A stretch of DNA of 64,000 nt from Icerya purchasi. Its lineage: Eukaryota; Arthropoda; Insecta; Hemiptera; Monophlebidae. Under the pieces are notes generated by a model. That model searched no databases. It was not told the DNA's origin and saw only the letters and a list, made by a program, of their open reading frames with translations. A program made the position numbers and the translations under genes. The stretch spans positions 153,611,774 through 153,675,773 of the forward strand of contig CM077115.1 of NCBI GenBank assembly GCA_039619475.1, written 5' to 3'. Each line of letters begins with the position of its first letter. Position 1 is the stretch's first letter. Shown one piece after another: positions 45,918 to 57,590 of the stretch.

Positions 45918-47235
45918 CACAGTTTAGCCTTAAATACTGTCCGCTGTGCAAACGAGGGATTTTTCAGTCCCCTACAATAGCAATACTGTTCGAGTGAGTT
46001 GTTCACATTCAGAACGTCAGTGTTGCTTGTTTTTTGCACACAGTACGACGTTTGTTTGTTGGTTCCAAGAATGGAATGGTCTGAATATCATACGCGCGCT
46101 ACAGTGATAAGCTTGCATAGGCGGGCAGGAATGGTTAGCAGATATTCCTCCAACTTAAACCGCTTAACATTACTTAAAAGTTCGTCTATCGAACTATTCA
46201 ATGTTTCAACGAGACAGACGATGTGGTATACCGTCCTAGGATCGGCCGCCCCTACACCCCTCGCACACCAAATGTTGTTGAAGCTGTACAAGCTCGCATA
46301 CGATGGAAATCCGCAACGAAAACAAAAAATACTCTCTCGTGGGATGAATATCGCGCCACGAAACATCTCTCGCATACTACGTGATGATTTACGTTTGAGA
46401 GCGTATAAGAGGGGTACATCGGTCACCTGTTGACGGACAAATTGAAAGCAATTCGACTCGAACGATCGAAAGATCTGCTTCGTGTTTTTGGTTTTGGACG
46501 CTACCGGGAAATTCTTTTTACCGACGAGAAAATTTTCACGCTAGAAGAAACTTTTAATAAACAAAACGACCGTGTGTACGCCAGAAGCTCATATGAATCT
46601 AAAGGCAAAGTTTCTAGGGTGCAGCGGGGCCAACAGCCTTCTTATGTGATGGTTTGGTGGGGGGCTTTTATATCGAGGTGCCATTAATTTCTGTGAAACT
46701 GGTGTTAAAACTTTGGCTAAAGTCTATCAAAAGATTCTGGATGCTGTTGTGAAGCCCCTCAACCAAACATTATTCAAAAATCAGCATTGGGTTTTCCAGC
46801 AGAATTCTGCGCCGGCCCATAGGGAGAAGACGACCCCCAAAAGTGGTTGTAAGAAAATGTTCCGGAATTTATTCGTCGTTCCGACTGGCCGTCTGGAAGC
46901 CCGGATTCAAAACCCCGTTGATTATGGCATATGACAGATTTTGGAGGAAAAAGAATGTAGAAAACCACACCGCAACTTGCAATCTTTGAAAGCTTTAATC
47001 GCGAAAGGTACAGCTGAAATTGCGCTCAAAACGTTGCGTGCGAGCATTGACAACTTTGTTAACCGTTTGAAGTTACGTGTGAAGGCTAAAGGAGGCCATT
47101 TCGAATTTTTTTTTTTAGGAATAATCGATTGCTATGGAAATACTTTTTGCAAATATATTATTTTCAAGTTTGTACCTCTTTGTGTTCACGAGATATTTCC
47201 ATTTAACTGGTGGACAGTATTTATGGCTAAACTGG
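45918..47235 (+). mobile_element. Mariner (Tc1/mariner superfamily), complete ends, dead
   Basis: 1,318 bp flanked by TA on both sides (45916-45917 and 47236-47237). The inverted ends are about 28 bp: CAGTTTAGCCTTAAATACTG at 45920 and, on the minus strand, CAGTTTAGCCATAAATACTG at the right end. It contains one decayed transposase gene. Terminal structure, TA flanks and length are all typical of mariner. It lies in the 3' UTR of LINE E and at the centre of the large inverted repeat. Confidence 0.92.
46070..47105 (+). pseudogene. Mariner transposase, frameshifted
   Basis: DDE/D transposase that cuts and pastes the element at TA sites. The start MEWSEYHTRATVISLHR at about 46070 is the N-terminal helix-turn-helix. 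Then WNPQRKQKIL-like (here GNPQRKQKILSRGMNIAPRN), SRILRDDLRLRAYKR and LKAIRLERSKDLL. The catalytic core has ILFTDEKIFTLEE (first Asp), VMVWWG, and WVFQQNSAPAH, where the second catalytic Asp is replaced by Asn. The third block is scrambled by frameshifts but WPSGSPD and VDYG are recognisable in alternative frames. The end reads RLKLRVKAKGGHFE at about 47100. The spacing estimated from the alternative frames (about 37 residues between second and third acidic positions) suggests a DD37D-like mariner; this is a hand count. Confidence 0.85.
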
Positions 47236-47586
47236 TACGCGCAGACAGCTTAATATTTCCAGATCAAGAAAACATGATCCTCTGATAGAAACTTAAAATC
47301 CAGGAGGGGCACGATAAAGTCAAAACCAAAAACCGTAAATAATGAAGCATTAAAGAGTAGCGAGATATAGGTAACTTGATCTTCAATCTTTGCACCATTC
47401 CTTCAGCCATTCTTTCACCTCTTTTTTCCACACACCAATCCCCCCCCCTCATGTGGTATATGATTAGGGATTGTACTTATTTAAATTAATTAAAACTGAA
47501 TACTCAGTGTTATTAGTTCGTAGATTTACACCACGGGGATAGATGTACTAATATGTGTTACTTTGGTTTCTAGTCAACTGAATTTT

Positions 47587-48015
47587 TTCTTGCCCTGTGA
47601 GACCCACGGCTTATTTAAAAAAAAAAAAAAAAAAAATTAAAACAGTCCTTTTTATTAGTAAATATTCGAATTTAAAAATTAAAAATTCCTATTCAGCACT
47701 TTACGACATCCCTAACTAAATGAAACGAAAATAAAAGTAAAAGAGATGTGTAAGTTCTTTAATTTAGGCGCGCTAAGCCGTATAGCAGTATAGCAGCCTC
47801 CGTTATACGTACTTCACCTAGCGTAGTAGTTGCTAACTTTAGAAGGAAACAGGAGTATCAAAAGCCATACACATAAACTATATATATATATATATATAAA
47901 TTTAACGAATACATAAAACACTATGAATTTTAACATATAAATAGTAATTTTTGGAACATAACGCAATCCAGCCTTAATCCTTTTCCACCTAATATCGTAT
48001 GCGAGATACATGTGC
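47587..48015. repeat. Right arm of a large inverted repeat
   Basis: Inverted partner of 45322-45800; the difference in length is mainly the shorter (TA)n run (about 22 bp). The inner end is GAGACCCACGGCTTATTT followed by poly-A at 47618-47637, resembling a LINE E 3' terminus in plus orientation. Beyond 48015 the two sides are unrelated. Confidence 0.9.
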
Positions 48016-51000
48016 ACGCATGGTATCCACTATAGTTTCTTTTATTCTTCCGTATATACAGCTCTTTATTGCTTCTCAATTTCCAAATAGTATCATTCTC
48101 ATATACCGGCCGCAATATTTTTCTTATTAGTTTTCGTTCCTTCATATTATTAATAAATGTTTTTCGATTCCGTCCGAGTTTTGCATTTCGATAACGAAAG
48201 TTCGATGCGAAACGCTTGGTAGTTCCGCGTCTTTCTCCGCTACTAAAAACGCCAAAAAGTAACTTCCGCGACTTTGAAATTCGCGGAAGAAACACGTCGT
48301 CAGCGCGGACAGAATTGATTAAATTACGACGTTAATTTTTGTCGGTTAATTAAGCGATGGGCCAACTGTTAGTAGAAAATGGTGCGTTTCATCGCTTGCC
48401 CGGGCTGTCACGTCTCGATCATTATTTAGGAGGGCGTTAATTTGAGCGACGACGGCCGCTGCCGCCGCCGCGAGTCAATCGTCTTAATTGGAAATTTTAA
48501 TTTATCTTGTCTCGGGCGAAGGTGGCTGGTAAACGTTAACTAAAAGTTCGGCTAGAGACAAAAGCGCCGGCACGCGGAAAAAAGATTAATTAGGAAGAGA
48601 AGAAAGAGAATAGGCAATAACGGCGAGGGGAGTGGGCCGGGCGAAGGAAAGAAAGCAAAGTTTGTTTGTGATGTCGGAATTCGAAATGAGCTCTTTCAAT
48701 GTCTTCGTCAGCATCGGAGGATGGCTTCCTTCTCCGCAGACCGAAGTTAATTGAAACCTCTTCCTGACTCGAAAGGCTTAGTCGAAAATTTTCCATATTT
48801 CTTTTTTTCACATCTCGGCCACGCATCGTTCTGAAATTCTGCAATTGCGCCGGACACAAAGCGTTCCCGAATGCGCGAGATAGGTTACGAATCGTTACCG
48901 CCATCGGTTGAGGCGACGTGGAATATTTTTTGAAGCTGGTAATATTTTGCTATCCGATGTCCGCTCGATAGATTATCGATAACCGAGAAACATTTATCGA
49001 CAAAAACCAATTTCAATATATAAAATTTCTCATCGGCCAACACTTATAGAGAGGAATATAGAAAAATTATTCCTTGAATGCACTTTTGCAATCTACTACT
49101 GCATTTAACAATTTTTCTTCCGATCTCAATAAAAGTCGACGGTTGATTGGGATTTTCATTTTTCAGCCGAGTTATTATCGTCAACACCCGGTTTTACAAC
49201 CAGTCGCTACCGGTTGAAACGAATGCGCTTTTGAAAACCGCTCTCTAACCGTGCCCATTGTATCAGACTCGGCGCACCGCGCCGACAGTACTAATAGTAC
49301 GCGTCGCTTCTTCTTCACGAGACCCTGGTTCTCTAAAAGTTCGTGACGCAGACAAAGTCGAAAGCTCTATGCGCCGGCAGTCTGTCGAGGTAGACCAATA
49401 TCAAAGATGTCAAAAGTCCGCAGACACCTATTTTCTGTACAATCTCATTTATTCCCGTGCCAACAGATGTCAAAATCGACACGCCTGTCGGACGATGCGT
49501 CTTCTTGTTTCGCTTAATTTTTTTTTTTTTTTTTTTCTCGATAGAAAATTAAATTTCGTTTCACTACGCCCCGCGAATGCTATTGCAGACACCGGACGAA
49601 GCGAGAGGTTCCACACAGTCATATCGGCAGATCAATTGCACTGCCATAGGATAATTGAGCAATGTGTAATTCCTTAAGTCTGTTAAATCCGCTAAATCTG
49701 TTCTTTTCCCCACGCTAATATTTTAATGGGAATTAAATGAGAAGGAATAATGGCATTTGGAATGTAAATCTATACACCTATTAGTAGCGTGTAAGGAATA
49801 TTTATACACGATCAATGTGCACAGACAATATCGGTTCACGGTGGAATATTAAATCCGTTATTAAAAACGGTTCATTGTAAAAATTAATCAGAAAAAGCAG
49901 AGATGTAAAAAATATGTTCAGGTTTTTTTTTTTTTTTGATTCCAGGAAATCGACATGATAAAAAGTTAAATTGATTACGAAAACTTCGAAACACGATCGC
50001 AAATGTCTGATTTTTCGCTTATTTTAATTTTATTAGTATCAACTTGAAATGGAGTTTCGGGACAAGCAAAAAAATCCAGCAGCAGTTTTTGTGTTGCAAA
50101 TCATTTTTCGCCAAAAAGCGGCTAAGACACGGGACGGGAAAAAAGCAAAAATTTTTGAAAATTCCACTTTACGGTCACATTCAAGCTTTACACAGAGCTA
50201 CGTACTCAAATGTCGCGCATCTAAATTAAAGATTCCTTCATACGAAACATGTCTCTGATACGTTAAAGTGTTGTACAGCAGACGACAACGAGTGTACCGA
50301 TCGCAGTCGCTAGAATCTACTTCAAGTAGATTCGGAACTATCAACATCGAAGACGATGCTGCTGAATTTAGTCGACAAAAAATCAGCTTTTCCTTCGTTT
50401 GAAGCGGAAAATGTATAGAACAGGTGTTGTACCAGGTCGTTTTCGTTACACTGCGAACGGATCATTAAAGAAACGCTTGAAAAATATTATGCAAAGCGAA
50501 TCGTACGCAGAACGCTACGGCAGTCTGCGTGTAATTAGGTGATTCCGGGCACATGTGACGTCTCCGGATGATTTTATTAAAAACGGGATCTCTGTTTCCT
50601 TATTAGGCCCGGCGAAGGCGGGGAAACGTTGATTAGCCGAGAATGAAAAGAAACCTCGGAATTTTCCGTTAAAAATGTAAATATAAACATCGGAGAAACG
50701 TCGTCGATTAAGAAAAACAACAATCCGCGACAGCCTGATCCGGGCCAATGCCGCTAATTCGTTGCCCGACTCCAACGCTATTCTCTCGCTCTCAGACGAC
50801 GTCGGCGACTGCTGTGTCGAAAATTCGCCTCATCCTGCGCGCACTTTTCCTGCATTCATTTACCTTCCGCCTGAACGATGCCCCGAATCGGACCCTGAAC
50901 AGGCGTTCGCATGAAAATTATTTAATACAGAGCGCGACGCTAGCGCGGTACATCCATCAATTTCGCCCTTCCGAAGACTTTTTCTACGAAAATGAAACGA

Positions 51001-51764
51001 AATCGGCTACTTTTTATTACCTTATAAAGGCGAAAAAATTCCGCTCTTTCGTTAATTTTTTATTCCCGGGAAACAGTTGCAACTCGAAAAGTAGTTACAA
51101 CGATTTTTAAATTTATTACCAACGGCCGACCTACTCCTTCTGCTGCTAGGGGAGAAATTATTTTCGTAATCGGTCTTATTTTACATATTTTTACATAAAC
51201 GCGCCGTCAAAAATATCACCGCCCAATTATCAACCCTCCCCTGTACAAAAGTTACGCGAAAAAGAGACTGGATTAGTGTGGTTCAGTTGTGTAGTTATTA
51301 ACTCATCGGAACTGTTTGATTTTAAAACATCTTATGATTTGCGTTTAAAATATCGCTCTTACTTCGATCGTATAGCATATAATCGAAAGCGCTGGGTTGT
51401 GTCGTAAGTATCGTTTCCATGCTAGTGTGTAGGTTGTTTTTCCGAATCGCACAAGTGTTATAATTGTAAAACGTAATCTCTATTGTCAGCAGCAGCTCTT
51501 TTAAACAGTTTCGTACACTGCAAAAATGCGTGTAAAATTCATCATTTAATCAGTGAAACAGACTTCCGTTTATTCATAAATTCACATCATGAACTTTTTA
51601 CATTTATTCGTTTACACCGTCCGCACCGAATTCTGATAACAACGTGAACCGCTTCGAAATTATCTCCGCTGCTTCTCGCAATGTCAAAAGTAACTTTAGG
51701 AGTAAATGTATCTTTCGAATTCCAACCGTATGAGAGTACCCCATAGTCACATAATAAACGGAAA
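48016..51764. other. Relatively TE-poor, GC-richer stretch without a recognised gene
   Basis: It contains CpG-containing sequence (GCCGCTGCCGCCGCCGCGAG near 48448) and several TTAATTAA/TAATTA motifs (about 48335-48360 and 48585). ORFs of 104-139 codons at 48590-48904 (minus) and 49258-49677 (plus) show no domain I recognise. Candidate readings are host regulatory DNA or unrecognised exons; there is no positive evidence for either. Confidence 0.4.
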
Positions 51765-51995
51765 ACAAATTGGTGTATGGAAGAGGGAAGTGAGGAAGTG
51801 GTTGAAAGAATGGTGCAAAGATTAAGGAATTTTGCTGTATCCTCTTTTCCCTTTATTTTTATTGCTGTATTTTTTAGGGCTCTTTTAGACCATCTATTTA
51901 CCAGTTTCCTTTTCTTTTTTCTTTCCTGTACATTAATGGATGCAATGTCCAATATATAAGCGGCTCCTGTGTATGGGTGTATTATTGTGTAATTC

Positions 51996-52052
<57 letters not shown>

Positions 52053-52216
52053 CGTCGATTGATATATTTTATTATTTTGGTTTAATATCTAGGTAGTAAG
52101 AATGATTAATTGTAATTTGGTTTACTAGAATAAACGATAATAAGAGTGTTGGACACTCACGCAACGGGCATACTTGCCCAGTAAGACCCACAACTTATTT
52201 ATTTAAAAAAAAAAAA
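51765..52216 (+). mobile_element. LINE E, 3' end copy
   Basis: Encodes IGVWKREVRKWLKEWCKD-stop at 51771-51826, then a 3' UTR containing a (TA)n run (52006-52049) and AATAAGAGTGTTGGACACTC. It ends GTAAGACCCACAACTTATTT plus poly-A at about 52205-52218. It matches the interrupted LINE E at 45776-47445 at both coding end and 3' tail. An upstream open stretch on the minus strand (51725-51587) is not identified. Confidence 0.75.
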
Positions 52217-52362
52217 AATATATATATATATATATATAGTTTTCCCGACAATATTTCGAATTGCATTTACTATTAGCGGATTTTAACATTTAAACGGTAA
52301 TTCGAAAAATTGGAATAATTAAGTTTCTAGTTTTTCAGTTCGCTAACTATTGTACGGAATAC

Positions 52363-53885
52363 TGCTGTCGTTATAGCCCAGTTGCTTAGACTTGGCTCTC
52401 GTTACGGAAGTCTTAAGTTCGACCCCAGGTGACGACGGGAATTATTGCGAAAGAAATCAATTTAAACAACTGCTAAAGAGGCAATCCGCCACGTATATAT
52501 GCGCGCTGGTTAGTCTTCTTCTTCTTTTAACTCACTCTCGCTGTCGAGCATGAGTGTCACATTTCTCTTATCACTTCTTCTCCGTCAGATAATACGATGA
52601 TGCCTGAATCGCATGTGGGATATCAATCCTATTCTATAACTGGCATGCGTAGCTGCATTGCGCGCATTGAAATTGGCTTATTGTATTTGTTTCTTGCCTT
52701 TGTTGTATGTTTACTGGAAGCATAGACACTTGTTAGATTTGCAATTTCATCGGTAAGCTTTCTCCATTCCATTCTGCTCATCGCACATTGTTCCCGGGAC
52801 TTATTTGTCCTTTGATTGATGCCCTTTTTTTAAATGATGTTTGATAGGATATCCTTGTATCGCAGTTTCGGTCTTCCGCAGTATCTTTTGCCCGTGCTTA
52901 ATACACCATATAATAATCGCTTCGGTATGCGGTTTTTATCCATTCGTATAACATGGCCAGTCCGTCTTAGTTGAGCTTTGATTAAACATTGTTCCATTGA
53001 TTTACAATTTGCCATCTGCCGAATTCTTTCGTTCGAGATCTTATCTTTCCATGTTATTCTTAGTATTTGTCGGAGCACATCCTCATCTGACAGATCTCTA
53101 GTTTTCTAATTTGATTGCTTCTAATTGGTCATGTCTCACTACTGTACAGCATTGTTGGTACTGTAAATTTTTAACTTAGTATCGATATTCAGGTCTTTCT
53201 TTCTAAATACCCGCTGCGCTAGCTTATTACAATCAGTCATTGCATTTTTTATTCTATGCTTGATCTCATTCAATTCATTATCGTCGCCAATTATGCTTCC
53301 AAGATATTTGAAGTTTTTGACGATTTTTTAGCTTCACTCCGTTCAGGTAGTCCTCCGCGCCATTTATTATCATAACTTCCGTTTTGCTTGTATTAATAGC
53401 TAGTCCAAAATCCCGATACGTTTCATATAAATGATTTAGCGCACTTTTTAATTCTGTAGCGGTTTCACTCAGTATGACGCAGTCATCTGCATACTGTAGA
53501 TTTTGCAATACAAACACTACTTCCTTCTTGCTCTTTGTATATTAAACCGTTGTAGGTTGTATAATCAAAACGATATTTTATTTTAATACCTATTTGTTCA
53601 GTGTTTGTATATAAAGAAAATCATTTCCATATAAAGGTTGAACAGTGACGGCGTAAGCGCACACCCTTGTCTTACCCCGGTTGTTACCGGAAAACGATCC
53701 GACACTGTTAGTATACAGACGCAAATTAGAGCAACATTTGCATATCGATAAATCAAATATTTAGTCTTCCGTGTGCATTCAGGGGCAGCATATGAACATT
53801 ACTTAAATCTGTAGAACCGGAATATGCAAGTAGGTAGTGACGACATTTGAAATCGAGGAGTACGTCATGTACAAGTGTATATTAT
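52363..53885 (+). mobile_element. SINE1, older copy split by LINE F
   Basis: The tRNA-like head at 52366-52440 (GTCGTTATAGCCCAGTTGC, then AAGTTCGACCCC as box B) and the body at 52490-52514 (ATATATGCGCGCTGG) match SINE1 at 20685. The second half resumes at 53707 (GTTAGTATACAGACG, then TATCGATAAATCAAA) and runs to about 53885. The break carries a 6-bp duplication, GTTAGT, at 52509-52514 and 53707-53712. This copy is clearly more diverged than the one at 20685. Confidence 0.8.
52515..53706 (-). mobile_element. LINE F, 5'-truncated, inserted in SINE1
   Basis: 1,192 bp flanked by GTTAGT. Read leftwards it begins with the RT motif FPVTTGVRQGCALTPSLFNL at about 53690-53630 (a frameshift follows). 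Then LQYADDCVILSETATELKS and FGLAINTSKTEVMIING at 53517-53370, and a C-terminal domain RQILRITWKDKISNERIRQ, LRRTGHVIRMDKNRIPKRLL and GRPKLRYKDILS at 53078-52830. The 3' end is (AAG)n at 52515-52530, with no poly-A. The R-R-x-GH-x-x-RM and RPK-RYKD C-terminus is a known LINE type; I do not name the clade. Confidence 0.85.
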
Positions 53886-53929
53886 AAAATTAACTCGGCG
53901 TAAGAGAAATTTATCTACGTTCGTTTTTT

Positions 53930-54198
53930 TGGTTTTCTTTTATTTTTTATTTACAACACGTCAACGAGAGGACATTAAAACGAGAAATGGGAAGAGAAAG
54001 AAAGTAAACTTGTGTATTCCTAAACGTTTAAAGGTAGGAGAACAATAAGAGAACAACAGAAACAGAAGATAAATGGGGGAGAATTCCTAACGAGCACACC
54101 GGTATAAAGGGATTGTAGGGATTTTAAGTTGTTTTAGTAGAGAAAAGCAATGATTATTCAGCAAAAAAAAGTCGAACATTTAAATGAAACATAATATC

Positions 54199-54248
<50 letters not shown>

Positions 54249-56210
54249 GAAATATTTAAAGGGGGTAAAAAGGACGAATTGGATGCAAATGAAAACCGAG
54301 AAAATGAGGCACGAAGGAGATTATGATTAAAAATAGGGCAGAGATGGTTCAGTAATAAACGGAATCAGAAGTAGAAAATGAAGACGAATAGGAGTCGAGC
54401 CATAGAGTGAAATGTGTCATTTAATAAAAGGGACAGCAATATTATGAACTGGAAATGTGTCCAAAAATCTTCCATTGGAAACGGAACGAATCCGCTCTCT
54501 CGTTGCCCCCACAATGCCTAAATGAGTGAGAATTCACAAACGATCGATAAGAGGCAGGATAAAGAGGAAATGCGGTAGTTTTTAGAACATTTTTAGAATC
54601 CGATATCATGTTATAGAGTGATGAAGAAACAAAAGGAATAAAGCGGTCGATAAAAGTAGATTCCGCATTGAAACAAAAGGAGAGAAGTTTTAATGATTCA
54701 AAATAATTGAAAGGACGAACAAAACAGGCAGAACAAACTCCATTTGACAGTTTAATAGCGGCACGTGTGAGGAATGGAGAGACTAAAGCGTTGGAAAATT
54801 CAATTTTGAAGACGTGTTGAGGAACAGGTTTAAAAAAGAAAAGAACTGAAATACTTTCATGACTATAAATATATTGTAATAATTAATGTTTCATAAGAAT
54901 TAACGAGTCATTTGTGAAAAAGAATAATTAGGCAAGTGCGAGTCGGTTGTCACGAAAGATTCCTAAATAACGAAAAGAGTTTACAAGGGAAGAATCAGAA
55001 GACCATTTAAGGTGAAACTAACAAAAGAAGAATCAAAAGGACGAAAAGTAAAGACCACAGACGAACATTTAGGCCGAGAAATAAAGAGATAAATGTCGTA
55101 GAAAGAGTATTTTCTAGTAATACTAGAAAGTTTTGAAAATCGGAATTAGCTAATATTGCGATCGGAAGAGCAGAGAAGTACATCGCTAGCCAAGAAAACC
55201 AAAGTAAAATTAGCAGGAAGAGAGGCGAAAAAGATCGTAGGCTGCATGACAGCAATCTTAAAAGGTAATCCTCGAAAGATTAATCTTAGAATTACAGATT
55301 TATTTTGAAAGAAAATAGTTAGAAGAGAAGCAAAATGAATAGGAATGTTAAAGGAAAGCATTACGCCAAAGGAAAGTGAACGTTGTCAAATGCAGCTGAT
55401 ATATCAACGAAAGCGGAATTTAGGAATTTTTTATTGATAAATGACATATGAACGTCCGATAGGAATGTGCTGATGCAATCTGTTGGACCACGCCTAATAC
55501 AAAAACTGAAAGCTTTTCTTTTTGCTATTTTAAAAATACGCTAAGCGCTTTACTAACGGCGTTTTTACGAGTCAGAAAGTAGGAGAGAGAAGAGCAGAAG
55601 TACAAAGTTCTATAAGTAAACAATCTTTAATTAAAGGCCGCCTCGCATTCCTCATTACAACGAGGAGAATGTTCTGGATTTTTTGTGGAGGATTAAGTTA
55701 TTTTGAACGGTAAGAATAAGGTTAAACAGTATTAAGCGTGGACAAAATATGGCTTAAACGGATTAGATGGTATAGAAGAATAGATGTTAGAAAATGGATA
55801 TTCTGATTAAAATAGATGAACATTGCGATTATAGAACTAATTAAAGAAAATCCGCGAATGTTAACGTTAGAGGAATCTTTTAGCCGAGTTTCTGAGAGCA
55901 GCGCAATACTTATATTGATCGGACAAGCTCGCAAGAGAAGGACCGTTTATTATAAAGCTACTGCAATTCCACTGTAATATTTTAAGTTGACAAGTCGTGA
56001 CGAAGGGAAAAACGAAAAATACAAGGAATAAAAGAATCATTTAAAGAAGGTGAACGTGAGCTGGCAAGGTAGCAGGAGAATATAATGGAAAACTTAAAGG
56101 GCGAGATTATGAATAAAGAATCTGAAAAACTATAATGCGATCGTCCACGGAGTCCAACTGAAATACAAACTACGCAAGGAATAAGTAAAAAGGGAGAGGT
56201 AAAATAAAAG
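53930..56210 (-). mobile_element. Family A LINE, heavily decayed, internally deleted
   Basis: Read leftwards: the ORF2 start NLKILQWNCSS at about 55990 (compare NLKVLQWNCRS in the window-edge copy), then INISIALLSETRLKDSSNV at 55910. After a large deletion of endonuclease and RT, sequence corresponding to the QGSCLSPTLF...YADD segment reads LASDVLLCSSD at 55190. The 3' end is GTTGTAAATAAAA-like near 53950. A (TA)n tract interrupts it at 54204-54245. It has only short ORFs and is one of the oldest family A copies here. The left boundary of the ORF1/UTR part (to about 56210) is uncertain. Confidence 0.7.
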
Positions 56211-56519
56211 AGATAGTTTTTGAATCGGAGTTCTTACTGCTCAAAGAAATTATTGCGTTTAAGCCGTGGTATGCCAAAAATTAACCTAGGGTCAATGGCA
56301 GCAAGCAAAACTAATGGAATACGTTATAGAAAATATACATCCATAATAAGAATGAAAACATATAAGCAGAAAATGAATATCGAGCCGAATGAGAGGAAAT
56401 ATATAAGGAATAATATAAAATACGTGTTAATATAAGAAGAAATGAGAAATTAGGAGAATATGTTGACCCTCGTTACTGTTTCCATTTCACTCCGACTTAC
56501 TGAATGAGCTTGTGGCTAG

Positions 56520-57590
56520 TGCAGAGGGAAGTGGGGAGTTACATGGCGCTGAGGCAAAAATTGCAGACTAAGCTGGCCGGTTTACCGGTTCGTTACTTAG
56601 GACGACTACGTGAACCGGGACCCATGCGAAGGAAATTTCAGAGTTTACATTCAAGAGAACTCGCATGATAAGTAGTGGATATTTTTGGAATTATTTTTTA
56701 AAATGAGTTGGAGAGAGTTCAGACAGTCTGTTATCAGCAAGGCCTTTTTGTTCAGTACAAAACATCATCACATATACTGCAGCGTCTAATGCTGCACCGG
56801 GAATCATCCAGTTTAACTGATTCTACTTCACGCCTAATTATTCGAAAGAATATGTTGCCGGTGACTGCCTCTTGCCTTTGCTCCGACTGCATGGAGGCAT
56901 GCATGATCGCTATAATGGGAAGTTATTGTGCCTTGTGGTATTTTGTTAGTGACACATTTATAGCTAAACTCCATAGAGACGCGGTGACTGAAAAGTCTGG
57001 GGCGTTCTTGGAATTAAATGGATTTGAAAATAGTTCAACACGGAAAATTACTTAATTCGGACACTGTATCATTTTCAAATCCCTCAGCGGGAGATATGGT
57101 AGCAAGTGTGAGAAAGCATTGACGCACTTTAAAGTTATAATGTTTTCTATAGAAGGATAATGTAAAGCAACCTGCAAATGCACACAAGCTTCCAACAGGG
57201 GAGGAGCTTAGCTAGATTCTGGCAGCTGAGAAATGCACCTAGCATCCGTAATTGAATTGCGAGTAGTGTATATTTTATTTGAGACTTGACAAGTATATCA
57301 GTACAGAAAACGATTTTAGGTATCTGATTTTGAGCTCGACTGCGAGAGTGCTCCAAGAGAGTTTTTTATTGAATACAAGACTTGGGAACTTAAATGATGA
57401 ATGGATTGAAATAAAGGAACCGTTTAGATTGAGGAATATGCCGGGAAATATATGTTGGCACCTCCTATGAAAAACAACATATTGTATTGTTTTTGTTGTT
57501 TAAAAAGTCAGTCCGTTATTTCTATGGATACCTGAAGGATGTTTTGAACGTTTATAGGACGATTAGAAATATTTAGATCATTTAATTATA
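56520..57590 (-). mobile_element. I-like LINE, decayed copy
   Basis: Aligns on the same strand with the LINE at 27449-29880. Shared blocks include the GAGAGAGTTCAGACAGTCTG and GTTGCCGGTGACTG regions of RNase H and the RT thumb (57356-57147, minus). RNase H and thumb order is preserved and the middle is shortened. There is no intact ORF and no clear poly-A. Confidence 0.7.

Larger units (their letters stand above)
45776..47445 (-). mobile_element. LINE E 3' end, interrupted by a mariner
   Basis: Read leftwards, 47440-47395 encodes IGVWKKEVKEWLKEWCKD followed by a stop, the same C-terminus as at 51765-51826 (IGVWKREVRKWLKEWCKD-stop). The other end, 45830-45776, reads AAGAGTGTTGGGCACTCACA and ends in GAGACCCACAGC plus an A run, which matches the 3' tail at 52140-52205. 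The mariner at 45918-47235 therefore splits one LINE 3' region. The clade of LINE E is not assigned because only the extreme end is present. Confidence 0.7.

Noticed and set aside
49258..49677. Host protein-coding gene (139 codons)
   Set aside because: No motif, low-complexity end in a T run, and no support beyond openness.
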